Assembly (NCBI GenBank): GCA_947460595.1
Contig: CANHGS010000031.1
Location: forward strand, 1 to 36,295
DNA from: Bacteroidota bacterium
GTDB lineage: Bacteria; Bacteroidota; Bacteroidia; Chitinophagales; Chitinophagaceae
DNA: 36,295 nucleotides
Direction: 5' to 3'
Below the pieces are notes generated by a model. That model was not told where the DNA came from. It searched no databases and was given only the letters and a program-made list of their open reading frames with translations. Shown one piece after another: positions 7,995 to 16,502 of the stretch. Position 1 is the first letter of the stretch, and each line of letters starts with the position of its first letter. A program made the position numbers and the translations under genes.

Positions 7995-9071
7995 TTAAAA
8001 GTGCCAGCCTTTAATGGCTATCAATGTCATCAAAATCAAATTAAACATGCTGATAGGCAATAAATATTTCCATTCCAAATTCAAAAGCTGGTCTACCCGC
8101 AATCTTGGGAAAGTCCAACGGAACCACATGATTAAGAAAATCAGGAAAAATGTCTTTCCAAAAAACCAAAGAAAACTAGGAATATAATCCATTACATGGT
8201 TAAATGACTCCCAGTTTCCAATATGAAACGGCATCCAACCTCCTAAAAATAGGGTAGCGCCAATAGCACAAACAATAAAAATATTGATGTATTCTGCTAA
8301 GAAGAACAGTGCGAATTTCATTCCAGAATATTCGGTGTGAAATCCAGCAGTTAGTTCAGATTCTGCTTCGGCTAAATCAAAAGGTGCGCGATTGGTTTCA
8401 GCAGTTACCGCAATAATAAAAATGACAAAAGAGATAATAGCTGGAATATGTCCTTTGAAAATCCACCAACCATCTTGTTGTGAAAGCACAATATCGTTTA
8501 ACCCCAAACTACCTGTTAAGACTATGATACTTAATACAGATAATCCAACAGATAATTCATAACTCACCATCTGGGCACCACTTCTCATGGCTCCTAAAAG
8601 AGAATATTTATTATTACTTGCCCAACCTGCCATTAAGATACCAATGACTGAAACTGAAGAAATGGCAGATACATACAATACGCCAATATTGATATCCCAA
8701 ATTTGAAATCCTTTGGCAAATCCTATAGGAGCCAAGACCAACATTGCAACCATCATAACTATGAAAGGTGCCAAATTGAATAGAAATTTATCTGCTCCAT
8801 CTGGGGTAAGCCCTTCTTTCATGATCAGTTTAATGGTATCTGCCAAACTTTGAAACATTCCTTTTGGACCAACTCTATTAGGCCCTAAACGAATCTGAAT
8901 CCAAGCCGCAACTTTTCTTTCCATGAGGACCAATACCAATCCAAGACCTGCAAACAAAGTAATTGCTAAAACACCAACAATTACAAATTCAAAAAACAGG
9001 GCTAGGTTGGGTGAAAAGGTTTTATTGAGCCAATCCTGCACCAAGGTTGTTATACTTTCTAAACTAAACAT
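7995..9071 (-). CDS. nuoH: NADH-quinone oxidoreductase subunit H
   Basis: Eight-helix membrane subunit that forms the quinone chamber with NuoB and NuoD. Diagnostic segments are present: ERKVAAWIQIRLGPNRVGPK near the N-terminus and ETNRAPFDLAEAESELTAG with the following FHTEYSGM, which is the quinone-site loop of the family. The ATG at 9071 gives 358 residues beginning MFSLESITT. The frame also allows a GTG start 9 bp upstream at 9080; I prefer the ATG. It follows nuoD directly. In a 14-subunit operon nuoE, nuoF and nuoG would lie between these two genes, and there is no room for them here. Confidence 0.97.
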   Translation of the reverse strand: MFSLESITTLVQDWLNKTFSPNLALFFEFVIVGVLAITLFAGLGLVLVLMERKVAAWIQIRLGPNRVGPKGMFQSLADTIKLIMKEGLTPDGADKFLFNLAPFIVMMVAMLVLAPIGFAKGFQIWDINIGVLYVSAISSVSVIGILMAGWASNNKYSLLGAMRSGAQMVSYELSVGLSVLSIIVLTGSLGLNDIVLSQQDGWWIFKGHIPAIISFVIFIIAVTAETNRAPFDLAEAESELTAGFHTEYSGMKFALFFLAEYINIFIVCAIGATLFLGGWMPFHIGNWESFNHVMDYIPSFLWFFGKTFFLIFLIMWFRWTFPRLRVDQLLNLEWKYLLPISMFNLILMTLIAIKGWHF

Positions 9072-9104
9072 GTTTGCCACTTAGGGTTGAAAAAATATTT
9101 CTAA

Positions 9105-10220
9105 TTATCTATCAATATCTGGGATCACCAAATCTAATGTTCCCATGGATGCTACTAAGTCTCCCAGTTTCTCCCCACGAGTCATATGATCTAGTGCGGA
9201 CAAATTAGAAAATCCAGGAGAGCGGAATTTGATTCTATAAGGGGTTGTACCGCCCTCACTAACTATATAAACACCCAATTCACCCCTTGCAGTTTCTACC
9301 CGTTGATAAAATTCTCCCTTGGGCAATTTCAATACAGCTTTGGTTTTGGCTTGATATTCTCCATCTGGAATATTGTCTATCAATTGCTCAACAATTCGAA
9401 TGGATTGTTGCATTTCTCTTAAGCGAACCATATACCTGGCAAAACTATCTCCAGCAGTTTCTAATACTTCATCAAATTGGAGTTTGCTATAAATCTCGTA
9501 AGGGTAAAGTTTTCTAACATCGCAAGAAACACCGCTACCTCTTCCTGCGGGGCCAGTAACTCCATATGAAATAGCGTCCTCAGCAGAAAGATATCCAACC
9601 CCTTTCATCCGGTTTTGAAAAATGATATTTCCAGTAACTAATTCATCGTATTCGTGGATTTTGCTTTTATATAATTGCAAGAAATTTTTAACCCTAGACT
9701 GGAAATTGGGATGTAAGTCTGCCATAACACCACCAGGTACCATGTAGTTCATGGTTAATCTAGCACCACAGGTTTCTTCCATGATGTCATTGATGGTTTC
9801 CCTTTCACGGAATGCATGGAAGAAGGGGGTAAATGCTCCTAAGTCCATGGCCATGGCACCCCACCAAAGTTCATGAGATGCAATTCTTGTGAGCTCATCC
9901 ATTAGTACCCTAATTACTTGGGCGCGTTCCGGAACTTCAATTTGCAAACCCTTTTCAACGCAAAGCGCACAAGCATGATTATTAATATGGGCAGAGAGAT
10001 AATCCATTCTACTGGTTGTATAAATGAATTGACGATAGCTCAAACTCTCGCACATTTTTTCAATAGAACGATGAATATATCCTAAATGGGGCTCTACTTT
10101 TTTGATGGTCTCACCATTGAGTGTTATAACTAGGTGCAAAACTCCATGCGTGGCAGGGTGTTGTGGACCAACGTTGATAACCAAATCTCCTTCTACTGTT
10201 TTTCCTATTTCTTCAACCAT
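9105..10220 (-). CDS. nuoD: NADH-quinone oxidoreductase subunit D
   Basis: The 49-kDa subunit of complex I, related to the NiFe-hydrogenase large subunit, forming the quinone headgroup site. It has the NVGPQHPATHGVLHL hairpin near residues 16-30, with His21 and His25, and RMDYLSAH with Tyr74. These match the quinone-binding His and Tyr (His38 and Tyr87 in Thermus Nqo4). The C-terminus ends in the canonical VASMGTLDLVIPDIDR. At 371 residues it is a separate NuoD, not a NuoCD fusion. It starts 41 bp after nuoC and is followed by nuoH. Confidence 0.97.
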   Translation of the reverse strand: MVEEIGKTVEGDLVINVGPQHPATHGVLHLVITLNGETIKKVEPHLGYIHRSIEKMCESLSYRQFIYTTSRMDYLSAHINNHACALCVEKGLQIEVPERAQVIRVLMDELTRIASHELWWGAMAMDLGAFTPFFHAFRERETINDIMEETCGARLTMNYMVPGGVMADLHPNFQSRVKNFLQLYKSKIHEYDELVTGNIIFQNRMKGVGYLSAEDAISYGVTGPAGRGSGVSCDVRKLYPYEIYSKLQFDEVLETAGDSFARYMVRLREMQQSIRIVEQLIDNIPDGEYQAKTKAVLKLPKGEFYQRVETARGELGVYIVSEGGTTPYRIKFRSPGFSNLSALDHMTRGEKLGDLVASMGTLDLVIPDIDR

Positions 10221-10261
10221 TGTAATTTGTTTTGCAAGAAACGAATCCTTCTATTTTTCCG

Positions 10262-10717
10262 TTAAAGTTTAATCATATTAATGGGGTCTTCATAGTCCTT
10301 TCTCAAAGGGTATCCCACCCAATCATCAGTAAGAAACAATCTTCTTAAATCTGGATGTTCTAAAAATTGCACACCAAATAGGTCATAAACTTCACGCTCT
10401 AGCATTTCTGCTGTACGCCAGATGTCTGAAACGGTCATTATTTCAGGATTGGTTTTATCTAGTTTCACTTTTACCACAATATTGTCCAGTGAAGTGGTGC
10501 TTCTTAGATGATACACCATAGTAAAATGGGTTTTCCAATCTACACAGGTAAGACAAAACATAAAATTGAAAGGAGCAGATGCAAGGTTGCGTAGTGTAAG
10601 AGCAGACGCTTTCCACTGCGATGCTTCTAAATATAGGTTAATCCATTCTCCACCTTCTTCAAAAACAGCAGTTGGAAGCAATTCAGTTAATGCGTTTTTC
10701 AGTTCCTCGTTGGTCAT
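10262..10717 (-). CDS. nuoC: NADH-quinone oxidoreductase subunit C
   Basis: The 30-kDa peripheral subunit of complex I. The family signature EREVYDLFGVQFLEHPDLRR is at residues 107-126, followed by a conserved FLTDDWVGYPLRKDY segment. At 151 residues it lacks the long C-terminal extension seen in some NuoC proteins. The start ATG is 15 bp after the nuoB stop. It carries no cofactor in this family and stabilises NuoB, NuoD and NuoI. Confidence 0.96.
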   Translation of the reverse strand: MTNEELKNALTELLPTAVFEEGGEWINLYLEASQWKASALTLRNLASAPFNFMFCLTCVDWKTHFTMVYHLRSTTSLDNIVVKVKLDKTNPEIMTVSDIWRTAEMLEREVYDLFGVQFLEHPDLRRLFLTDDWVGYPLRKDYEDPINMIKL

Positions 10718-10732
10718 AATAAATAAGTATGG

Positions 10733-11266
10733 TTATGGTAACTGTTTCATTTGTTCCCTAGTCATGCCAGATTTGATTTTTTCTTGTAAACTGATCAATG
10801 CATGTAATAAGGCTTCCGGTCTAGGAGGGCATCCAGGAATATAAACATCCACAGGAATTACGTGGTCAGCACCCTTAACCACTGAATACGTATTATAAAA
10901 AAAAGGTCCTCCGCTAATGGCGCAGGCACCCATGGCAATCACATATTTGGGGTCGGCCATCTGGTCGTATAAACGTTTTAATACAGGAGCCATTTTATTA
11001 ACAATGGTTCCTGCAATGATGATCACATCGGCTTGCCTTGGAGTAGCCCTAGCTACTTCAAAACCAAAACGCGAGAAGTCATATTTGGCAGAAGCTACAG
11101 CCATCATTTCAATACCACAACAACTAGTGGCAAAAGTTAATGGCCATAATGAATTGGATCTAGCCCAATTAATAACTTCATCCAATTTGCTCAATACTAT
11201 TCCGCCACCCGGTGTTTCATGAACTTGTCCTGGAAATCCAACTGCTGTATTTTCTGGTACACCCAT
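10733..11266 (-). CDS. nuoB: NADH-quinone oxidoreductase subunit B
   Basis: Subunit holding cluster N2, the last electron carrier before quinone. The four ligands are visible in the family pattern: adjacent Cys49 and Cys50 ([11 protein letters not shown]), Cys115 ([11 protein letters not shown]) and Cys146 ([13 protein letters not shown]). The 177-residue length is typical. The N-terminus is short and lacks a membrane anchor. It starts 33 bp after nuoA. The adjacent cysteine pair separates it from hydrogenase small subunits. Confidence 0.97.
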   Translation of the reverse strand: MGVPENTAVGFPGQVHETPGGGIVLSKLDEVINWARSNSLWPLTFATSCCGIEMMAVASAKYDFSRFGFEVARATPRQADVIIIAGTIVNKMAPVLKRLYDQMADPKYVIAMGACAISGGPFFYNTYSVVKGADHVIPVDVYIPGCPPRPEALLHALISLQEKIKSGMTREQMKQLP

Positions 11267-11299
11267 ATAATTAAGATAAGATTGATGAATGTCTGATAA

Positions 11300-11650
11300 T
11301 TAAATCCATTTTAAAGCGCCTTTTTTATGGGCATATAAAAAGCCCATGAAGAGGATAAACATAAAAACAATGATTTCAAATAGGGCAGTCATACCAAGTT
11401 CCTTTACCACCACAGCCCATGGATACATAAACACCAATTCCACGTCAAAAATTAGGAAGATCAGGGCAAATAGATAATAACCAACGTTAAATTGGTTCCA
11501 AGGAGAGCCTTCTGAGGGAATTCCACACTCATAAGCCTGACCTTTTTGGTGGTTCTTGGTTCCTTTAACAAAAATCTTTGCAATTAAAATACCACCAGCA
11601 GAAAATGCAATAGCGGCAGCGATTAGAACAATCAAATAAGCAGCACCCAT
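11300..11650 (-). CDS. nuoA: NADH-quinone oxidoreductase subunit A
   Basis: First gene of the complex I operon: a three-helix membrane subunit. The family motif QAYECGIPSEGSPWNQFNVGYYLFAL contains the conserved YECG with its Cys, followed by FLIFDVELVFMYPWA. I chose the ATG at 11650 (116 residues, starting MGAAYLIVL). The open frame extends to a GTG at 11713, but that would place the start within about 100 bp of the divergent exporter and upstream of a candidate -7 box. A TTG start between them (residue 10 of the long frame) cannot be excluded. The rest of the operon follows with short gaps, so all eleven subunits are probably transcribed from here. Confidence 0.95.
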   Translation of the reverse strand: MGAAYLIVLIAAAIAFSAGGILIAKIFVKGTKNHQKGQAYECGIPSEGSPWNQFNVGYYLFALIFLIFDVELVFMYPWAVVVKELGMTALFEIIVFMFILFMGFLYAHKKGALKWI

Positions 11651-11693
11651 AATGTTATTTTGCAGGTATGAAGTTAGTGCTTCCAATTTACTA

Positions 11694-11701
11694 CAAACAT
11701 T
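11694..11701 (-). promoter_or_regulatory. Candidate -7 box for nuo operon
   Basis: On the minus strand this reads AATGTTTG, one mismatch from the Bacteroidota -7 consensus TAnnTTTG. It lies 43 bp before the chosen nuoA ATG. I found no clear TTG -33 element at 17-23 bp, so support is weak. Confidence 0.25.
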
Positions 11702-11784
11702 GATATTGCGCACATTCAGCTATGATTTTTGTCATAGTTTTTTCAACAGTCTCTGGAAATCTTATTCAGGGTTGTATTGTTTGT

Positions 11785-11792
11785 TACCTTTG
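11785..11792 (+). promoter_or_regulatory. Candidate -7 box for ABC exporter
   Basis: TACCTTTG matches TAnnTTTG exactly and ends 16 bp before the TTG start chosen for the exporter. Transcription would begin downstream of the ATG at 11722, which argues against that longer start. No convincing -33 TTG was found at the usual distance. Confidence 0.35.
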
Positions 11793-11808
11793 GCCCAAAC
11801 CCACAGTT

Positions 11809-13638
11809 TTGAAACAGCTTTCTGCCGTCAATCACTATTTCTGGAAATACAGGTATCGTTTTTTTATAGGGATGCTATTTGTTGTGTTTGCCAACTATTT
11901 TGCCGTGCTAGCGCCACAAATAACGGGCTATGTAGTCAATTTGGTACAACAGCACTTACCAGGCGCCAAACAAGTGGTTAGAAAATCCAATCATGACCTA
12001 GTGGTAGATTTTTTTATTAGAAATCTAGAAGGCAGGGTAATTGATTTTGGACGTTTGGTGGCTATTTGCAGCTTAACCATTTTAGGATTAGCCATACTTA
12101 GAGGTATTCTCATGTTTTTTATGCGTCAGACCATTATTGTCATGAGCAGGCATATTGAGTTTGACCAGAAAAATGAGATTTTTCAACACTACCAACAATT
12201 GGATACCCAGTTTTATAAGGAAAATACCACGGGAGATTTAATGAATAGAATGGCGGAAGATGTGAGTAGGGTAAGAATGTATACCGGCCCAGCAGTCATG
12301 TATTTAATCAATTTGGTAGCCCTTATTGGATTTTGTGTGGTCAGCATGCTGAGAAAAGACGCCCTGCTTACTCTATATGTATTGGCCCCACTGCCTATTT
12401 TAGCCATTACTATTTATTTGGTCAATAGTGTCATCAATAGAAAAAGTGAAAGAATTCAAGCTTTATTATCCGATTTAACTACCAATGCACAGGAATCCTA
12501 TTCGGGTATTAGGGTCATTAAATCATTTGTTCAGGAAAAAGCCATGTTGGGCTTTTTTAAGAAAAATAGTGAAGACTATAGGATTCAAGCAGTGGGTTTG
12601 GCAAAAGTAGAATCTATTTATTTTCCAAGCATGGCTTTGATGATTGGATTAAGCACGCTTTGCACAATTTGTATTGGAGGATTACAGGCTTTGGAAGATC
12701 CAAGTAAGGTGGGATTGATAGTTGAGTTTGTCATATATATTAATATGCTCACATTTCCTGTTAGTGCCATTGGTTGGACTGCGAGCATGATACAAAGAGC
12801 CGCTGCTTCTCAAAAGCGCTTAAATGAATTTTTGAAAACTGCGCCAGTGATTCGCAATACCAAAGAAAAAGGATTGGACCAAATAACGGGAGATATTCAA
12901 TTTGAATCTGTTGATTTTACTTATCCACATACAGGCATTCATGCTATTAAAAATATAAACCTACAGATTAAAAAAGGAGAGAAGCTACTAGTTCTGGGTA
13001 GAACGGGAAGTGGTAAAACCAGCCTAGCTCAATTGCTTTTAAGGTTTTATGATCCAGCATCAGGAAAGATATTGATAGGTGGTCAGGATATTCGGAATAT
13101 GGATCTTACCACATTAAGAGAAAATATTAGCTATGTTCAACAAGATGTATTTCTATTTAGCGATACGGTAACCGATAATATAAGTTTTGGTCTATCGGCA
13201 GCAGCTAGCCATGAAAGGGTAGTTCAAGCAGCACAGTCTGCCAATGTTCACCAAGAAATACTTGGTTTTGAAAAGGGATATGATACTATGATTGGTGAAA
13301 GAGGCGTTACTTTAAGTGGTGGTCAAAAACAAAGAATTTCTATTGCGCGTGCGCTGATTAAAAAACCTGAAATTATTGTATTTGACGATTGTTTGAGTGC
13401 AGTTGATGCCAAAACAGAACAGGAAATTCTTGGAAATTTGTATGGATATTTAAATGAAAAAACGGCAATTGTGATTACCCATCGAATTTTTTCCAGTTTT
13501 AGGTTCAATAATATCATTGTTTTAGAAGATGGGCAAATCATAGAAAATGGCACACATGAACAACTCATGCAAGCCAATGGATATTATGCAGAATTGTATA
13601 AAAAGCAATTAATGCAAGTGGATGCTGGGGCTGTTTAA
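11809..13638 (+). CDS. ABC exporter, fused permease-ATPase
   Basis: Type IV (MsbA-like) ABC exporter half-transporter: six membrane helices, then one nucleotide-binding domain. In the longest frame, Walker A GRTGSGKT is at 426-433, the signature LSGGQ at 531-535, Walker B IIVFDD at 551-556, D-loop SAVD at 559-562, and the switch His at 587 (VITHR). The residue after the Walker B Asp, normally catalytic Glu, is Asp556 (FDDCLSAVD), as in the weak site of some heterodimeric exporters. I chose TTG at 11809 because homology of the amino end begins at KQLSAVNHYFWKY. The open frame runs back to ATG 11722, but that 29-residue extension is unlike any leader and overlaps a candidate promoter. Substrate unknown. 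It is divergent from nuoA. Confidence 0.9.
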   Translation: MKQLSAVNHYFWKYRYRFFIGMLFVVFANYFAVLAPQITGYVVNLVQQHLPGAKQVVRKSNHDLVVDFFIRNLEGRVIDFGRLVAICSLTILGLAILRGILMFFMRQTIIVMSRHIEFDQKNEIFQHYQQLDTQFYKENTTGDLMNRMAEDVSRVRMYTGPAVMYLINLVALIGFCVVSMLRKDALLTLYVLAPLPILAITIYLVNSVINRKSERIQALLSDLTTNAQESYSGIRVIKSFVQEKAMLGFFKKNSEDYRIQAVGLAKVESIYFPSMALMIGLSTLCTICIGGLQALEDPSKVGLIVEFVIYINMLTFPVSAIGWTASMIQRAAASQKRLNEFLKTAPVIRNTKEKGLDQITGDIQFESVDFTYPHTGIHAIKNINLQIKKGEKLLVLGRTGSGKTSLAQLLLRFYDPASGKILIGGQDIRNMDLTTLRENISYVQQDVFLFSDTVTDNISFGLSAAASHERVVQAAQSANVHQEILGFEKGYDTMIGERGVTLSGGQKQRISIARALIKKPEIIVFDDCLSAVDAKTEQEILGNLYGYLNEKTAIVITHRIFSSFRFNNIIVLEDGQIIENGTHEQLMQANGYYAELYKKQLMQVDAGAV

Positions 13639-13655
13639 AACTATCTTGGCAAAAT

Positions 13656-13685
13656 TTTGGTAATTCTGAAACATCCCTATATTTG
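13656..13685 (+). promoter_or_regulatory. Bacteroidota-type promoter for DUF3276 gene
   Basis: A TTTG at 13656-13659 (in TTTTGG) and TATATTTG at 13678-13685 are separated by 18 bp. This fits the Bacteroidota sigma-A pattern of a -33 TTTG/TTG and a -7 TAnnTTTG. It lies 39 bp before the GTG start of the DUF3276 gene and after the exporter stop, giving that gene its own promoter. This is the best promoter match in the window. Confidence 0.65.
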
Positions 13686-13724
13686 TGACACATAACAGAT
13701 TACGCAACTTAAACCAAATTAACT

Positions 13725-14222
13725 GTGTCGTACGAGAACAACGAGAAAAAAATGGATAGCGTTTATAGCAAACGTATCAGGGCGGGAAAGAGAAGGACCT
13801 ATTTTTTTGATGTGAGGGCTACTAGGGGAAACGACTATTTCCTGACCATTACAGAAAGCCGCAAACGCTTTGACAACAATGGTTATGACCGACACAAGAT
13901 CTTCCTGTATAAGGAAGATTTTAACAAGTTTATCAAAGCTTTGGCAGAAGCCGTAGATTATGTGAAAACAGACTTAATGCCAGATTTTGATTTTGATGCA
14001 TTTAACCATGAATATCCAGAAGGGGAAGAAGGCGGTGAATATGAACAAGAAGCAGTCTCTGTAAGCCAGGTTGCAACAGTTGAGCCAGTTGTTGAAACAG
14101 CATCTGAAGCAGCTTCCGAAACGGTTTCAGAACCAGTTGCTGTAGCAGCTGCTCCTGCAGAAGAAGAGGCCCCCATTGTATTCAATAATCCTACGGCTAA
14201 CGAGGAAGTAGACAAATGGTAG
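13725..14222 (+). CDS. DUF3276 / Pur-alpha-like nucleic acid-binding protein
   Basis: Bacteroidota member of the PUR-alpha-related family (DUF3276), small proteins that bind single-stranded DNA or RNA in characterised homologues. The core is at residues 13-90: RAGKRRTYFFDVRATRGNDY, then LTITESRKRF, KIFLYKEDFNKF and a conserved DLMPDFDFD. The C-terminal half (about 95-150) is a low-complexity Glu/Ala/Val tail, probably disordered and acidic. The start is GTG at 13725, chosen because family members begin about ten residues before the core and contain a similar Tyr-Glu-Asn start; an ATG at 13752 is the alternative. The gene has its own promoter and is closed by a strong hairpin terminator. Confidence 0.88.
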   Translation: MSYENNEKKMDSVYSKRIRAGKRRTYFFDVRATRGNDYFLTITESRKRFDNNGYDRHKIFLYKEDFNKFIKALAEAVDYVKTDLMPDFDFDAFNHEYPEGEEGGEYEQEAVSVSQVATVEPVVETASEAASETVSEPVAVAAAPAEEEAPIVFNNPTANEEVDKW

Positions 14223-14260
14223 AATAATTCAAAAGTCAAAAAAAAGTAGAAGTAAAAAAT

Positions 14261-14297
14261 AATAAAATACCCGATTCATTGAATCGGGTATTTTATT
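14261..14297. terminator. Bidirectional intrinsic terminator
   Basis: A perfect palindrome centred on 14279: 18 nt on each side pair (core ACCCGATTCA / TGAATCGGGT) with A-rich and T-rich flanks (AATAAAAT and ATTTTATT). It lies between the convergent DUF3276 gene and the GNAT gene and can stop transcripts from both sides. Confidence 0.9.
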
Positions 14298-14322
14298 ATG
14301 AAGTAACAGAAATCTAATTTTG

Positions 14323-14808
14323 CTAAAGCAATTTTGACATCCAAAGATCACAACCACTATGACCGGAATTTCCCATGGGTGCTTCTAGGTATTGAAACCC
14401 AAATTGTTCATAGACTTTAACCGCTTTGGATAGTTTAGGCATGGTTTCTAAGTAAACGGTCTGGTAGCCATACGCTTTGGCCCAGTTTATGACATGATGG
14501 ATCATTTTTTGTCCCAAACCCTTTCCCCTGGCATCTTTTGCTAAATACATTTTTACCAATTCGCAGACCCTTTCAGGTAATCCTTCTGTTGGAAAAATAC
14601 CCGCACCCCCTAGTAATAAGCCACCTGATTCAGCAACAAAATAAGCTGACCCTGCTTGATTATTAAATAAAGCATGTAAGTTGTCTGTACTTGCATCAAA
14701 ATAAACCGTACCAGGTTTATTGGCTCCAAATTCTTCCAAAGCTGTTCGGATAATTAAGGCAATAGCTGCATTGTCTCTGGCCTCAATAGGTCTGATAAGT
14801 ATCTCCAT
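14323..14808 (-). CDS. GNAT family N-acetyltransferase
   Basis: 161-residue single-domain GNAT protein. Motif A, which binds the acetyl-CoA pyrophosphate, is seen as VKMYLAKDARGKGLGQKM, with the R-G-K-G-L-G turn at residues 94-99. The following helix and YLETMPKLSKAVKVYEQFGF segment are typical of motif B. The substrate cannot be inferred. The start lies 4 bp after the pgi stop, so it is probably translated from the same transcript as pgi and the aldolase gene. The stop is 26 bp from the bidirectional terminator. Confidence 0.9.
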   Translation of the reverse strand: MEILIRPIEARDNAAIALIIRTALEEFGANKPGTVYFDASTDNLHALFNNQAGSAYFVAESGGLLLGGAGIFPTEGLPERVCELVKMYLAKDARGKGLGQKMIHHVINWAKAYGYQTVYLETMPKLSKAVKVYEQFGFQYLEAPMGNSGHSGCDLWMSKLL

Positions 14809-14812
14809 TAGT

Positions 14813-16474
14813 TTATATTGCTTTGCGGAATTGTTTAAAACTATTGATTAATCCATTAGTGGAACTATCATGCGCAGTTACCTTTTCAGTTGCTTCTAAT
14901 TCAGGTAGAATTTGATTGGCTAATTCTTTGCCTAATTCAACTCCCCATTGGTCAAAACTGAAAATATTCCAAAGTACTCCCTGCACAAAAATCTTGTGTT
15001 CATAAAGGGCAATTAAAGCACCCAAACTATGGGGATTGATTTCTTTTACCAAGATGGAATTAGTAGGCTTGTTTCCAGCAAACACTTTAAATGGAGTTAA
15101 TTTTTTAATTTCCTCTTCCGTTTTGCCAGCTTTCATCAATTCAACTTTTACTTCATTCTCGGTCTTGCCGTTCATCAAGGCTTCAGTTTGAGCAAAGAAG
15201 TTTGACATCAACTTTATATGATGGTCACCAGTTGGATTATGGCTAATAGCAGGAGCAATAAAGTCACAAGGAATTAGGGGAGTACCTTGGTGAATCAATT
15301 GGTAAAATGCGTGCTGACCATTGGTGCCTGGTTCGCCCCAAATCACTGGGCCAGTGGCATAGTTAACAGGATTACCATTTCTATCAATACTCTTACCATT
15401 ACTTTCCATATTGCCTTGTTGAAAATAAGCTGCAAAGCGATGTAGGTATTGGTCATATGGCAATATTGCTTCACTTTGCGCACCCATAAAATTGGTATAC
15501 CAAAGGCCTATTAGAGCCATGAGAACGGGAATGTTTTTATCAAACGTAGCAGTCTTCAAATGCTTGTCTACAGATTCCGCTCCTTTTAAAAGCGCCATAA
15601 AATGATCATATCCAATAGTTAGTGCAATAGATAATCCAATTGCACTCCATAGAGAGTATCTACCACCAACCCAGTCCCAGAATTCAAACATGTTTGCTTT
15701 GTCAATACCAAAAGCAGTAACTGACTTTTCGTTGGTACTTAGTGCAGCAAAATGCTTGGCAATATCTGTTTCTTTGGCCCCAGATGCTAAAAACCATTCA
15801 CGCGCAGTATGTGCGTTGGTCATGGTTTCTTGGGTTGTAAAGGTTTTAGAAGCTACTAAGAACAAGGTTTCATCGGCCTTCACTTTTTTCAAAGTTTCTA
15901 CAATATGGGTACCATCTACATTACTAACAAAAAAAGTTTCAATACCTTTTACAGTAAAAGGTTTCAATGCTTCAGTAACCATCACTGGACCTAGGTCAGA
16001 ACCCCCAATTCCAATGTTCACAATGTATTTAATGGGTTTACCCGTGTAGCCTTTCCAGCTACCATCATGGATGGCTGTACAAAAAGCCTTCATCTGCTCC
16101 TGTACCTTTAAAATATTAGGCATGATATCTTTTCCATCAACCATAACAGGGTTGCCGGAGAAATTTCTTAATGCCGTATGTAATACAGACCTACCTTCCG
16201 TTTCATTGATTTTATCACCATCAAACATGGCTTTGATGGCATCCTTTAGTTTGCAATCCTCCGCCAACTCTAACAAAAGTTTTAATGTTTTTTGGTTGAG
16301 AATATTCTTTGAATAATCAAATACTAGGTCTTCTAAGCAAAGTGAAAATTTTTGAAAACGCTCAGGTTCAGTAGCAAACAAATCACGCATATGTTTGCGA
16401 TTCATTTCTTCTTCAAAATGTTTTTTTAATAAAAACCAGGCTTGTGTGGATGTTGGATTGATTCTAGGCAGCAT
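14813..16474 (-). CDS. pgi: Glucose-6-phosphate isomerase
   Basis: Glycolytic enzyme interconverting glucose-6-phosphate and fructose-6-phosphate in the cytoplasm. Numbered from the chosen start, the first signature VGGRYS is at 269-274, the catalytic Glu357 (in MESNGKS), His388 (in [10 protein letters not shown]) and Lys516 (end of [10 protein letters not shown]) are all present. Each is offset by two from E. coli Glu355, His386 and Lys514. The ATG at 16474 gives 553 residues starting [13 protein letters not shown], aligning with the E. coli start. The frame continues to a TTG at 16516, which would overlap the end of the aldolase gene by 14 bp and is less likely. Confidence 0.97.
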   Translation of the reverse strand: MLPRINPTSTQAWFLLKKHFEEEMNRKHMRDLFATEPERFQKFSLCLEDLVFDYSKNILNQKTLKLLLELAEDCKLKDAIKAMFDGDKINETEGRSVLHTALRNFSGNPVMVDGKDIMPNILKVQEQMKAFCTAIHDGSWKGYTGKPIKYIVNIGIGGSDLGPVMVTEALKPFTVKGIETFFVSNVDGTHIVETLKKVKADETLFLVASKTFTTQETMTNAHTAREWFLASGAKETDIAKHFAALSTNEKSVTAFGIDKANMFEFWDWVGGRYSLWSAIGLSIALTIGYDHFMALLKGAESVDKHLKTATFDKNIPVLMALIGLWYTNFMGAQSEAILPYDQYLHRFAAYFQQGNMESNGKSIDRNGNPVNYATGPVIWGEPGTNGQHAFYQLIHQGTPLIPCDFIAPAISHNPTGDHHIKLMSNFFAQTEALMNGKTENEVKVELMKAGKTEEEIKKLTPFKVFAGNKPTNSILVKEINPHSLGALIALYEHKIFVQGVLWNIFSFDQWGVELGKELANQILPELEATEKVTAHDSSTNGLINSFKQFRKAI

Positions 16475-16502
16475 ATCTGTTCTAATTTGAATATTGGAAT
16501 CA

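Noticed and set aside
9080..9105. A deletion that removed nuoE, nuoF and nuoG
   Set aside because: The nuoD-nuoH spacing is regular with no remnant coding sequence. It looks like a stable 11-gene operon type rather than a decayed one.
13958..14239. Antisense ORF over the DUF3276 tail
   Set aside because: The open frame reflects the Ala/Glu/Val low-complexity tail and has no independent start signal or recognisable domain.
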